A stretch of 64,000 nt of DNA from Cyanoderma ruficeps (taxonomy: Eukaryota; Chordata; Aves; Passeriformes; Timaliidae), in assembly GCA_008694505.1 (NCBI GenBank), contig VZDJ01006585.1, positions 10,074,276 through 10,138,275 on the forward strand, read 5' to 3'. Both the position numbers and the translations under genes were made by a program. The notes below the pieces were generated by a model that worked only from the letters and a program-made list of their open reading frames with translations, ran no database searches and had not been told where the DNA came from. Positions 25,336 to 37,104 of the stretch are shown one piece after another (within the stretch, counting starts at the first letter, position 1; the number at the start of each line of letters is the position of its first letter).

Positions 25336-26220
25336 CTGTCCCAAGCAAATGACATGAAGCTGAGTGCTGCAGTTCATATGCTTAAGGGATGAGACACAAT
25401 CCAGGGGGTTCTTCAGGGCCTCAGCAGTGCACCCTTGCAAACTCCTGAAGTTCAACAAGGCGAAGTGCAAGATCTTGCACCTGGATCATGGTGACCCCCA
25501 AATATCAGTAGAGGCTGGGGCATGTATGGATTGAAAGCAGCTTTGCTGATAAGAACTTGAAAGTGCTGATGGATGAAAAACTGAGTATGATTCAACAATG
25601 AGCTTGCAGCTGAGAAAACCAATTTTATCCTCAGCTGCATGAAAAGATGTGTGGCCAGAAGGTCAAAGAAAGTGATTCTCCCTCTCTGTTCCCATGACAC
25701 CCCACCTTAAATACCATGTTGAGCTCTGGGGTACCCAGCAAAAAGACATGGACATGTTGGAGCGTGTCCAGGGGAGGGCTGCAAAGACAGATAGAGGAAT
25801 CAAACACCTCTACCATAAGAAAAAAGTTAAGAATGTTGGGGTTCTTCAGCCTGGAGAATAGAGGGCTCTGTCTTATTGCAGCCTTTCAATACTTTAAGTG
25901 GGCTTGTAAAAAAAATGGGGAGAGTCTTTTTACCAGAAATGCAGTCACAGGACAAGGGAAACAGTTTTGAACTGAAAGAGGGTGTGTCCTGGTTTCAGCT
26001 GGGATAGATTTGACCTAAGAAAGTAATTCTTTGTTGTCAGGTTGATAAGACAATAGAACAGGTTGCCCAGAGAAGTTTTGAGCATCTCATGAAGTAGTGT
26101 TGGAGGGTACTTTGAGCAATGTTAGCTAGTCCAAGATGTCCCTGCCCGCAGCAGGGCTGAAGTAGATGTTTTGCAGCTCCCTTTCTAATCAAAGTATTCT
26201 ATGTTTCTATGATCCTATAG
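25336..26220 (+). mobile_element. CR1 LINE, ORF2 C-terminal part plus 3' end
   Basis: This is the longest + strand CR1 fragment, about 885 bp. The beginning translates as ANDMKLSAAVHMLKG followed by a stop. It corresponds to the ADDTKLSGAVDTLEG block of CR1 reverse transcriptase, so it starts at the catalytic box, with the first catalytic D changed to N. Later 'ctgaagttcaacaaggcgaa' corresponds to the LKFNKAK block. Downstream follow the usual 3' blocks ('atgttggagcgtgtccaggg', 'ttcttcagcctggagaatag', 'ccctgcccgcagcagggctg') and the tail 'attctatgtttctatgatcc'. It has several stops and is non-functional. It is interrupted near 25985 by a short foreign piece. Confidence 0.95.
25985..26006 (+). 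mobile_element. ~22-bp piece resembling an avian LTR 5' end
   Basis: Inside the CR1 copy, between 'gaaagagggt' and 'agatttgacctaag', lies 'tgtcctggtttcagctggga'. It is absent from the normal CR1 order ('gagggtagatttagattgg'). From memory it matches the first bases of a common avian endogenous-retrovirus (ERVL-like) LTR. Only this stub is present; no other LTR or viral coding sequence is seen nearby. Confidence 0.4.
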
Positions 26221-28734
26221 GGACCAGGGAAAAATTGTTGTAATAAAAAAAAAAGCTTACAAACAAACAAACCAACCAAACCCCCCTCACATTCAATACT
26301 TTTGATGTTATCCAAAATCTTTGAGCCCTGAAATTCAAAATGGTACAAACAGTTATGCATCTGTGTCTGCTTACTATTCATAGTGACTGAAACCTGTTGA
26401 CAATAAGGAATGTTTATGCATTTTCTTCTCACATACAAGTCATTAATCACCTAACTGTTGATGGTATGCTTTCTCAAAGTTTCATGCCACAAATCTGTGA
26501 AACCTCTCATGTACCAGACTAGACAAATAAATTTATGTGTTTTTTAACTCTCTCATTTCTTGGCTCCTTCCTGTTTTTAAAGCCTATGGAACCTATCAGC
26601 TTGGTTCTACTCTAGTCTTTAGGTTAAGTTTTCATGTTTTTACAGACATGAAGAGACAGTAATACAATACCTAGATTATCTTCTGACAAAAGGAAAATAA
26701 CTACAGTCCACAGTACCTTACTAAAACAACCACAGACTAACTTTTGATTTTATGAAGAGCTATACTTATTTATTTGTTGGAAGAGGAATTAAACCTACAA
26801 TACAACAACAACAAAAAAGGAATGTAAAGTCAACAAGCAATAACTTGAAGAACATTTGCATGCATTTTACCTTTGCTTGGTTATTTTTTTGTGAGGAAAG
26901 TATCTTAAAATAAAAGCAAACTGCATAATACACACGTTGCTTAAAATAGGCAATTCTCACTTCCTAATTAATTATCCAAGCACATATACTCACACACACA
27001 TACACAGGCCAACATCAGAAAATGCTTTATCTTCTCAACAGGGCTGGATAATGGCTCTCCTACAATATGAGGTCTGGGAGCATGAGTCTGAGGAGCTTGA
27101 ACATCAGCCCTGGGCCCACAGATGGGGGATTGCAGGTGAGGGTCATTGTAGACATACATTGCAGAGGACAAACAAATAGATTTTGTTGAATGTCATGGCA
27201 CCTCTGTAGAGCAAACTACAACAATTAAAAATGGCAGCAGTCAGAAGCTACCAGAGGGGTTGGATTTTATATCCAAAGTGATATTTGACGCCTCACAAAA
27301 TAAGACATGCTCAGCAGGTTGTACAAAATTGCTTTGCAGCTCTAATGGTGCAGCCAGTAAAACTGAACTTTGATGCTGAATTGCTTTGTTCTGTTTTCAA
27401 TGCTTTGTGCTTTTTTTTCCTGATGCAAAGAACCTCAACTACTACTACTTTTTATATTCACTGTTATGATGAGCAAGAGAAAAATAAAATGAGAGGAATT
27501 TGGATAGGCTGCAGTGGAATGAGATTTGCAAATAAAAATATCTTAATTTGAAATTCTCTAAAATTTCATGTCTCTAACTCCATTCATGCTTACTACTTCA
27601 TAGTATTGCATAAAGTTCTACTAAGAAATCACCTGAGGATCCCCAGTTTTAAGGCTTAGCCCAATTGAAAGATTTTTTATTATTATTATTATAAAATTGC
27701 TCACACCTCTGTCATGGGGACATTTTTCTGCAAAACAACAGAAAATGGTATCTGACTGCAGCGCTGGAGACAGAACATAACCTTTATGGAGGGCACATCT
27801 GAAAGTAATTGTCTAAATGGTCTTTCTTTCCTTTAAGGTATTTGATCACAGTGCAACTCCGGCAGAAAAAAACTTCTGACCATATAAAGGATACAGTTAT
27901 GCAAGCACTTTTAGTCTGACTGTATTATTTTTTTGAAGCCTCTGTAAGCAGAAAACAGAGTAGGACTTAGCTGTCCAGAGCAGATGAGCAGACAACATTT
28001 CAGTGACAGGTGGAAATACTTCAATTACGGCAGGCTCATACAGTGGCCATTTGTAGCTACAAATCAATCTCAAATACAAAAGATTATAAGTATGTGAACA
28101 TTTTTGCTGCTGAAGAACTTTGCAACAATTGCCTGAACACTCTTACACTGAGCACTTCAGAAACATTTTTTTAAGTAAACCTTCTTTTTACAAAAAAATC
28201 AAATTATCAGTAGTGTTTAGAATTGGCAAATATGAATCTTTAACAACAATTATGGAATTCTACTGAAAGGTGATTGTGTGAGCCAGGGCAGGCCTCTGAG
28301 ATCATTTCTGCAGCAATTACTCAGTGCTCAATAAAGGAGAGCAATTACTGATAAAACTCCTTCTTCATCATAACATACACACATATTGTTTTTGCTGATT
28401 TACAGAATTACCAACCTTTCAGATGTCTCAACTAGCTGGCTTTATCTTGTGTATGTATCTAACATGAGCAATGATGAGAATGCAGCAAATAAGTGTGTAA
28501 AGGATCCTTGCCACCATGTATTTCTTCCTACAGTTCATGTATAGTCAGAACATGTAATTCTTACAGGTTAAAGGAAGAATGTTTTTCAAGGGTTTTGATT
28601 AAAATAGAGAGACAAAGGTTTATTTTCTTGAGGTGTTTGCTGAGTTTTTGTATTAAACAGGTAAGAAAGAGGGAGTTAATATGATGCATGCTATTATTAA
28701 ATGTTGAAATTTTTATGTGTGACTTTTGCATAAA
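26221..28734. other. AT-rich DNA; exon-like segment inside
   Basis: No recognised gene. A CAAA/CCAA low-complexity stretch lies at 26262-26287, (CA)-like repeats at about 26990-27005, (ATT)n at about 27674-27692, and an exon-like segment at 27042-27135 is listed separately. Confidence 0.55.
27042..27135 (+). other. Exon-like segment with consensus splice sites
   Basis: A 94-bp segment is visibly richer in G+C than its flanks. It is preceded by a pyrimidine-containing acceptor 'ctttatcttctcaacag' and followed by a near-consensus donor 'cag|gtgagg'. Only one of the three + strand frames is open through it; the 31 codons in that frame start GWIMALLQYEVWEHE. I recognise no protein family. It could be an internal exon of a coding or long non-coding transcript, or a chance arrangement. 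No partner exon is identified. Confidence 0.2.
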
Positions 28735-29796
28735 ATCGTGGAATCATAGAAAGGCTTGGGTTGGAGGAGACTTTACAGATCATCTGGTTCCAACCCTCAT
28801 GCAGTGGGGATGCAGATTACTCAGAGCTCCATCAACCTGGTCTTGAGCACTGGCAGGGATGGACCATCCACAGTGTCCCCAGGCAATTTTTGCCACCACC
28901 CTCACTATGAAGGATTTTTGCCTCATCCAGTCTATACCTACTCTTTCAGTTTCAACCCATCCCCTCTTGTCCTGTCACTACATGCTCTTGTAAATAATCT
29001 CTCTCCATCTTAGGTTTAAGTTCCCTTCGGGTAATGGGAGGCTGCAATTAGGTCACCCCGAAGACTTTTTCAGGCTGAGAAATACAAATTCTCTCAGCCT
29101 TTCCTCGTAGGACATATTCTTCATCTCTCTGATCAACTTGGAAGCCCTCATCTGGATCTGCTTCAACAAGTCTATGTCCTTCCTTCACAGGGGACCCCAG
29201 AGCTTGGTGCAGGTGGGGTCTTACCAGAGCAGAGCAGAGTAGAATTCCCTCCTTGGCCCTGCTGCCCACGCTGCTGTGGATGCAGCCCAGGACACGTTTG
29301 GCTTTTTTGGGCTGTGAGTGCACATGGCTGGGTCATGTCCACCCCCTCATCCAGCAGCAACACCACCAAGTCCTCAGCAGGGCTGCTCCCCATCTGTTCA
29401 TCTCCAGCCTATGTTGATACTAGGGGTATCTCCCACCCAGGTGCAACACCTTGAACTTGGTCTTGTTAAATCTCATGAGATTCCCATGGTCCCACTGAAT
29501 CCAGGTCACTCTGAATGACATCCTATCTTTCAGGTGTCTCAGCTGCACCACTCAGCTTGATGCCATCTGCAGATTTGCTGAGGGTGCACTCAATCCCACT
29601 GTCCTTGTCACTGATGAAGATGTTAAAAAGTGCCAGTCCCAATACTAACCCCTGCAAAACATCTCTTGTCACTGATGTCCATTGGGACTCTGAGCCATTG
29701 ACCACTACCCTGTGGATGTGACTGTCCGACCAATTCTTTGCCCACCGAACAGTCCACCCATCAAATCCATCTCTCTCCAGTTCTGCAGCTTATGTA
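28735..29796 (-). mobile_element. CR1 LINE, ORF2 reverse-transcriptase end plus 3' part
   Basis: This - strand CR1 copy of about 1,060 bp is the longest in the window. Its 3' tail lies at the left ('aatcgtggaatcatagaaag'). At the right end the minus strand (29523-29705) encodes a 60-codon stretch without stops that includes LGLALFNIFISDKDSGIECT and then KSADGIKLSGAAETP. This matches the CR1 reverse-transcriptase region (consensus types LGPVLFNIFINDL and FADDTKLGGAADTP). The catalytic FADD box reads SADG, so the polymerase is inactive. Between the two ends lie the usual ORF2 C-terminal and 3' blocks. Several plus- and minus-strand frames over it are fragments or shadows. Confidence 0.96.
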
Positions 29797-32699
29797 TAGT
29801 GCCTGTAGCATTCTAACAGTTGGGTTTTTTTGACCCAAAACCATATTGTAAATCTGACATTTTCATTCCCAGATATAAGGAGACACTAGCATATATTTAA
29901 CACAAGGAAAAAAAATTGTTACTTTCTTGTTTTGTTGAGAAAGTAATTTTTTATACGTTTAGGGATTCTTGAGGAGAAAAGAAAAAAAAAAAACCCACGA
30001 AAAATCCCCCACACTGTAGATTACTAATACATGCCGCAGGCACCTAATTCTTCTTTCTGCCATTTGTGCATCTCTGATAGTTCCTGATAATGGATTGATG
30101 ACGCTTCTTCTCATCTATGTAGAAATGCCTCTAATCTTGCAGTAAAATGTATTATATCAGTTATAATCAACAGTAGGAGTCAGGGATTTCCCCCGCCTTG
30201 TATTATTATTATTATTTATTTACCTAATATATATCCTAATGGTTTATGAGAAACAAACTCTCTGGGAGTATTGTATGAAGCTAAACCCAACTTCTGAGCA
30301 GCATGGACATCACTAGAAATAAAGAGACAATACTACTTACCACAAGGTGCAATACAAAGATTATAAGGCCGGTTGGGATTTATAAACTGTTGAATGCATT
30401 ACAGAATTTTTACCATATTTTCTAAATACTAGAAAAAACTTTAAAGAGCACATGAAATAAAAAATGTAGAAAACAACAAGAGTTGTCACAGCATATTATA
30501 AAAAAGGAAATAAAGAAGCATATATGGGAAGATATCTATTTCAACTAGACTATAATATTTTATGATGCTTGGGAACAATTGTAACTTTAATAATTAGGCA
30601 CTATGAGGAAGAACTGACTCCTTTTTATCATAGTGAATTAAGAAAATAACAAATATCCAAAACAATTATTTAAGAATTATACAGGTAGAACACAAAAGCA
30701 TCACATTTTTGAAAAAAAAAGAAGTCCTAATTAAAAAATAATTTTAAATATTTTAAACATAATTCTGACATAATTATTCGGACTATCTCAGTAAACATTG
30801 TAGAGTTTCACCAGCCATGATGGAGATACTCAGGAGATGTAGGAAGTGTTTGCACTTCTCATAAAATCTCTGTTCTATCTTGAGCCAGAATGCAGAATGC
30901 CATATTGGCATAAAATTGTCTAAACAACCATAATTCTGAGAGATGCTATGATTGAAATAGCCTTATAAATATTTGTGATGATTTTGTCTGTCTACAAGTT
31001 GGAAAGCTTTCAATGTATTTATTTTTCAGGCTTCTCAGTCCAAGTAACGGGAGAAATGTTAATAAATAACTGTCTTTGACCTAGCATCTTTTCAGTCAGC
31101 TCTATAAAGAAATGGAACCAAGTTTTTCCCTACCTTAAGAATCCAAATTGGGATTTTAATGCACTTGTGGTAAAAGAAGAAGCATATATGCTTCAAGAGC
31201 CAAAATTGACAGGGATATGTTTTGCTATATACTAGGGAGGAGCTGTTTTTTTCTTGATTTTTTTTCTACAGGAAAATACTTGGGCATCTGTCATTTTATC
31301 TTCAAAGCTGTGATCATCTAAATATTATTTAAAACATGCTAGCATGCATTAATTTCCTTTAGAATACTATTTATTCTGAGAAAAATAGCAAAGCAAACAA
31401 TTTTTTTTCTCCACAAATAAAGTTTTGCAATAAAATAAAACCACTTTTTTTTCCTACATCTTGTTTTGATAATTTATTTTTTTAATGCCAGTAAACACAA
31501 GGAAGGATAAGAAGTGGGTTAAGTATGAAGTTCAAATGGCTTCTATGAAGCAAAGTTCATTAGTTACAGTTAATTCTTCAGAAAAAGCAATAAAATCTAA
31601 TTTAAACTTTAACAAAAATTTGTAGTTGAATCTTCCTAAGTACTTACATAATAAAAAACTTTTTAATTAAAAAATCTTTTAATTATAGAAATTGTTAATC
31701 ATGACATAAATACAAAACCAGAGATGGGGTTATTAATTTCAGTCTTTCAAAGATATTAAAAACTGCAGCAAAAACTCTGGGTAATTTTGCCTTTCCTTAT
31801 GCAGCTTATGTGAATACTCACTCATTTTTCTACCACATGTATCTTTCAGTGCTACATACATCAAACCCCAACTTTGCTAGGAGCTGTTTATTCAGGTTGT
31901 ACCTCAATTTGCTGTGGATAGAGAGAGAAAAAGAGAATGCAAAGATTACCCTGATCCAGGTGAAATCTGTTATGGTTACCTTCTAGGCAGTCATTTAGAC
32001 TGTGTTTATATCTTGGTTAAGGTGCCATTTATATTGATGATACATTCCTGTCTTTATAAAGTACGTTTCCTCTTTATCATCTACAAATTTTGAACACAAC
32101 TCTATTTATTTCAACCTTAGTTGAAATTATGCATTCATATAGAGGCAAAGATACCACAGGTAACATATCAAAATTCATCACTGTTTGAGAATACAGGAAG
32201 GGTACATTTAGATTTTCTTTGTGAGGAATATGATCCCTGTATTTAAACCTCATTTTCAGAGTGTTTAGGTATGGTTTACAGTTTATGCTACCTTATATCA
32301 TCCCAATATTTTTTCTGGTATTTCAGATTTCCTGGAAATCTATAAAGTCTAATAGGGATTTAAGATATCTGAATGAAACAAAAATTTGGACAGTAGAAGA
32401 CATGAAAATTACGCTAAAAAGAAATGAACATAATAAAAAGGAGGGAAAAAACCCCTCAACCAAAAAACCTCTACTTCTCTTCACTGAACCATTTCTTTTA
32501 TTCAGCTACATGTAATACAAAGGCAGTCAGATGCCACACTGCCTCAGCCTAATTATTTAGAATCTGGGATTTAAAGGAAAGAAATTCACAGGAAATTCAG
32601 TGTTAGCAGTTTCTCTACTCACAGGACAATTTATTTTACGTTTTATTTAAAGACTTTATCCTCTTCTGATAAACAATTTTCCTGCCTTCCCTTTCATCN

Positions 32700-32742
<43 letters not shown>

Positions 32743-34147
32743 ATAGTAGTAGTGTCTTTTAGCTGAGGAGATTTTAGAATCACAGAATTTCAGACACACA
32801 GTCTGAAAACAAAATTGACATCATGAACACCTTTTCAACCCTGAGAAATCCAGATCTCCAGACCTGTTTAACTTTTACATTTGATTTGCACTATCTTCAC
32901 TGCTTTTACATTTTTGTCCTACAGCGGGATCCACTGTCATTGCTATACAGCTTGGATACTAAACTTGCACTACAACTGCTGCAGCTTAAAACCAGAAGTG
33001 TTCTTCCACAGAGCTTAAACACTCTTTAACACTCTCTTAAAGGAGTGTTGTTTAAATTAGACTAGGATGAAACAAACCAGAGAAAAACAAATGTGGAATT
33101 TTACTAGAAATTAGTTTTGGAATAGATGGAGGGGGTAGGAACTTTTCCCCCAGTGACAAAAGAATAGCTCATAGGAAATTTGGTAGGGGGCCTCATGGGG
33201 AGTTTTTAGTCCTGTGAACTTGGCACCTTTTGAACCTTAGGGAAAAAAGCCAAAAGTGCTGGATGCTGTCTCCTTCTACAGATGAGGAGTCACTATCCTT
33301 TGGGACCTGCCAGTCCCTTCTGTTATGACAGCAACTTGAAATCAATGCATAGATTTCTATACCACTGAACTCTAACTTCCAGAGCATTAGCAAAATATGT
33401 AAGGTAAAAATGAACAAGATGAGCTACTGCTTGGACAGGGTTCATTTTGACACTGTTTCTCTGTTGTATGATCTATGGCTTGCACATCAGAAAGATAAAA
33501 AATCTTTCTGATTGCTCCTCAAGCATCAGAACAAATTGAAAATGGAAAGAAAGTGGACACATTATTGATTCTGTAAAGAGGAATTTTAACTAGGTCAAAG
33601 AGAAGAGACTGAAAGAACAAAAAGTTTTGTGGCATACAAGTATTTTTAAGGATCTTCTTTTCTCCTTGATGGGTAAAACTGGAGGTGTTAATTTCCTGTT
33701 ATTAAATTGGGCATCAACCTTTATTCCCCCACATGCAGTTATTTACCTGGGTGATTTTAGTAAAGTTTATTCATCTGGGTTTTCAGTTCAATGATGCAAG
33801 TTGCCTGAGCCAAATTTTCTCATAAAACACTGTCATAAATCTGCAGTAATTTTAGATTGTTCAATCCTGTACTTACAGTTCTACAATAAAAATTCTCTTG
33901 AAATTGCCTCAATTACTTTTTTGTGTGCTATGAACACTGTACATGATATAAGAATTTTTTAAAATAGATTTTACCTTAAAAAATCTTCATTTCAAATACT
34001 TAAAGACAAATAATTAGAAATTATGAATATGATTAAACTTTAGATCCATTACACACATTTACATCTGGTATGATTCTCCAAATGTCTAACTGAAAGAGCT
34101 CAGAAGGCTGCAGGAAAGATTTTACAGAGATTATGAGAGAAGTATGA
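29797..34147. other. AT-rich DNA with a trinucleotide microsatellite
   Basis: No gene recognised. Contains a (TTA)n at about 30203-30218, the (GTA)n array at 32700-32753 and homopolymer runs. A small repeat of 'aacactc' with inverted 'gagtgtt' lies at about 33005-33050. Frames of 68-84 codons show no family motif. Confidence 0.6.
32700..32753 (+). repeat. (GTA)n trinucleotide microsatellite
   Basis: About 18 tandem GTA units with one interruption ('taatag'). An ambiguous base (N) sits immediately upstream at 32699, so the true length of the array may not be resolved in this assembly. Confidence 0.97.
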
Positions 34148-34810
34148 GAGTGTCAGTCCTATCACTGGGCACCACTGGAAAGAACCTGATTCTGTCTTCA
34201 TTGCAACTCCCCCTCAGGTATTTATGTACATTAAAAACATCTTCCCTTATGCTTCTCCTCTCTGGGCTACACAGTCCCTGCCCTTCAACCTTTCCCTGCA
34301 GAAGAATGTTCTAGTCCCTTAGTCGTCCTGGAGGCTCATTGTTGATGTCCATGTCTCCCTTGCACTGAGGAGCCCAGAACAGGACATAACCCCCAAAGGC
34401 AGTCTCAAAAGTGCTGAGGGAAGGAGAAAGATCACCTCCCATGCTCTGCTGGGAGGAATACTCTTAAAGCAGTGCCATTAACTTTCTTTGCAGCAAGGGC
34501 ACATTGCTGACTCTTGTTCAAGTTGTTGTCCAGCACGGTCCCCAGATCCTTTTCTGCCAAATTACTTTCCTGCTACGTGGTCCTGGTTTGCACCAGGGGT
34601 TATGGGGTTATTCCTCTGCACGTGAAGGACTTTGCACTTCCCCTTGTTGAATTTCATGAGATTCCTGTCAGCCTATATTTTCAGCCTGTGGAGGTCATTC
34701 TGAGCGATAGCACAACTCCCTGCATATCAGCCACGCCTCCTAGTTTCCTGTTGTTAGAAAACTTGCTGAGGGTGCACTCTGCCCCATGATTCAGAACATT
34801 AATGAAGATC
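34148..34810 (-). mobile_element. Outer CR1 LINE (left part in + coordinates)
   Basis: A - strand CR1 copy with the 3'-side blocks at the left: 'tcactgggcaccactggaaa' (34163), 'ctcctctctgggctacacag' (34255) and 'aacaggacataacc' (34378). ORF2-derived blocks follow towards the right: 'gcacttccccttgttgaatt' (34634) and 'acttgctgagggtgcactct' (34759). It stops at 'attaatgaagat' (about 34798-34809), in the middle of the block that normally reads 'atgaagatgttaaa'. The missing continuation is found at 35400, after a second CR1. The 3' tail itself is lost. Confidence 0.9.
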
Positions 34811-35398
34811 ATAAAATCATAGAATCATTCATGTTGGAAAACACCCCTACCTAAGGAATGGAGTCCATAAACCCAACACTGCAAAGTCCACCAGTAAACT
34901 ATGTTCCCAAATGTCACATCCACAAGTTTTTTGAACACTTTCAGGAATGGCGATTCCACCACTTCCCGAGATAGCCTGTTCCAATGTCTGACCATCATTT
35001 CAGTGAAGATTTTTTCCTACTCTCCAATTTCAACCTTTGCAGGTGCAACCTGAGGCTATTTCATCTTCTATCCCTGTTATGAGGGAGAAGATATTACAAG
35101 CTCCTTTCAGGCAGATGCAGAGACTAAGAACTTGTTCCCTGAACTTCCTTTTCTCCAAACTAAACAACCCCAGCTCCCTCAGCCAACTCCTCATCAGACT
35201 TGTGTTCCAGACCCTCCACCACCTTCATTGTCCTTCCCTGGACATGCTCCAGCACCTCAAAGTCTTGCATTTTGCAAGGGGCCCTAAAAAACACAGAACT
35301 TGAGGTGCAGCCTCACCAGAGGTGAGTACAGAGGGATGATCACTGCCCTAGTGCTGCTGGCCACACTATTGGTGATACAGGCTAGGATGCCAATGGCA
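34811..35398 (-). mobile_element. Inner CR1 LINE inserted into an older CR1
   Basis: This - strand CR1 fragment of about 590 bp starts with its own 3' tail 'ataaaatcatagaatcattc'. It then runs through 'ccaccagtaaactatgttcc' (34887), 'agcctgttccaatgtctgac' (34972), 'aacaaccccagctccctcag' (35162), 'ccctggacatgctccagcac' (35234) and 'tgaggtgcagcctcaccaga' (35300). It ends near 'aggatgccaatggc'. Its 3' end type (minus-strand 'aacatgaatgattctatgat') is the same subfamily type as the inner copy at 13.46 kb. It breaks the outer copy cleanly. Confidence 0.93.
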
Positions 35399-35510
35399 TG
35401 TTAAAGAAGAATCAGACCTGGTACTGACACCTTGGGCACGCTTCTATTTACCAGACTCCAATGGGTAAACCAGATTATGTGTCACTGATCAGCACTTTCT
35501 AGGCCCATGC
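35399..35510 (-). mobile_element. Outer CR1 LINE (right part, resumes)
   Basis: The text 'gttaaagaagaatcagacct' followed by 'ggtactgacaccttgggcac' and 'actgatcagcactttctagg' continues the block broken off at 34809. It equals the ORF2-derived region found at about 29620-29710 in the 28.7 kb copy. Similarity fades near 35510, the 5' truncation point. Confidence 0.85.
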
Positions 35511-36951
35511 TAGGTCTCCATGTTAGGTTTTGTGTATAACAGGCAATCCAGTCTATTATAACAGCTATTTACATGGATAAATTTACGTAAAATCTTCACA
35601 TTAGCTCTGAAATTATGTCATAGAATGGATAATATAGATATAATTAAAACCATGGATAATAATTTTCTATTGCTAAAAGACTTAATGAGATTCATCCATT
35701 TTATTTTACTGACAGTTGATTATAGTGGTAGCATGTACTTTCCTTGGTTTTCATGAGATTGTGAACCTATGTGTGCACAATTATTCATCTGCAAGTTACT
35801 AAGATCTACCAAGATCTACTATATATTAGATAACATTTGTTCATAATATTCAGTTAAATCAATGCCTCTTTCACTTAAAGTTTGAGACCCTGCTATTTCT
35901 TTGGGGGATGAACACATCCACAGTTCATATTTGCTTCTCTGACACAGCAGGAATGTACATCTCTGATGTTTCTGCTTTATGTTAACAGAGCATGAAATAA
36001 ACAAAAAATCAAACAGAAAAACCCCATGATTCATATTACTAATTAACTAGATGTGCTGAAATACCACAGATTTCATGTACATCACTCTCACCAGGACAAA
36101 ATGTTATATTTTTTAAGAACCTTTTTTTTTTTTAACCTACCTGAGTAATATGTAAGCAGGGAACAAAGAAAAAGAAAAAATGAAAGAATATTTATAAATA
36201 ATTGTACAAAAATTTTGTGCTACATAGAAATTGTAGTTAGTTAGCCACATAGACACAATGAAAAGAATAAATTACATTGATCATATGAAGACACATGCAA
36301 CTATCTTTGTAGCAATCAATCCAACAGATATGCAAGTGTTTATTTGTACAAGTATTTATTAATTCACACTTGCAGTCATGGTAATTTGGTGACTCAAAAA
36401 AACCCTCAATTCATCCCAAAATGATAGACATAAATTTTCCTTTCATTTCTTCCCCCACTGAAAAACTTCAACACACAGTGAATAACAGAGATAGGTGGGC
36501 ATTTCTGTGCCAGATATTCTCACAAAACCCATCATCTCACATGATGATACTAGAAAAATCTGTAATTTTGTGAATTTTTTTTAATCACATTGTTTTTAGA
36601 AATTTTGAGTCATCTGTTGGTCTGATAAATTTAAGGAGAAAATTATAATGTCTAGAAGATTTTTATTGGGAATATGTTTTATTTGATCATAGTTTTGTTC
36701 TCTGCAATATAATGAAGAGTATAATGTTAAATTTGTTTTTTATCAGAGAGGCCTGAGATTCTCTGTTGGTTCCAGGCAGTATTTTTCAAAATATTTTTCT
36801 TTTTATTTTGAGATTTGTCAGATCTCTTCAGACCAGCTTTACAGATATTGTGGGTCAAGACAAAGTATTTATCCTGTGGAGTTTCTTCAGATGTAGGACT
36901 AAAACCAACTCTGACAAAATTAACTATGTAATCTCAGCACATATACAGCTA
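35511..36951. other. AT-rich DNA, nothing recognised
   Basis: Ordinary AT-rich sequence with a T-run near 36121 and a short direct duplication ('aagatctacc'/'aagatctact') near 35800-35820. The 66- and 71-codon frames show no motif. Confidence 0.6.
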
Positions 36952-37104
36952 GTCATAGAGTTATAGAAAACTTCAGGGTAGAAAACATCTTTTAAAACCC
37001 ACAAGTCCAAGCATTAACCTTGCACTTCCAAATCCACAACTGAATCAAATCCCTTGGAACTGTATCTGTTCACCTGTTAAATACCTCTGGGGATGCTAAC
37101 AAGT
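36952..37104 (-). mobile_element. CR1 LINE, short 3' end fragment
   Basis: A short - strand CR1 remnant. The tail 'agtcatagagttatagaaaa' is followed by 'aagtccaagcattaaccttg' and 'cacttccaaatccacaactg', then 'taaatacctctggggatg'. This is the same 3' subfamily as the two inner nested copies (block 'ccaaccattaacctagcac'). Considerable divergence; about 150 bp survive. Confidence 0.82.
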
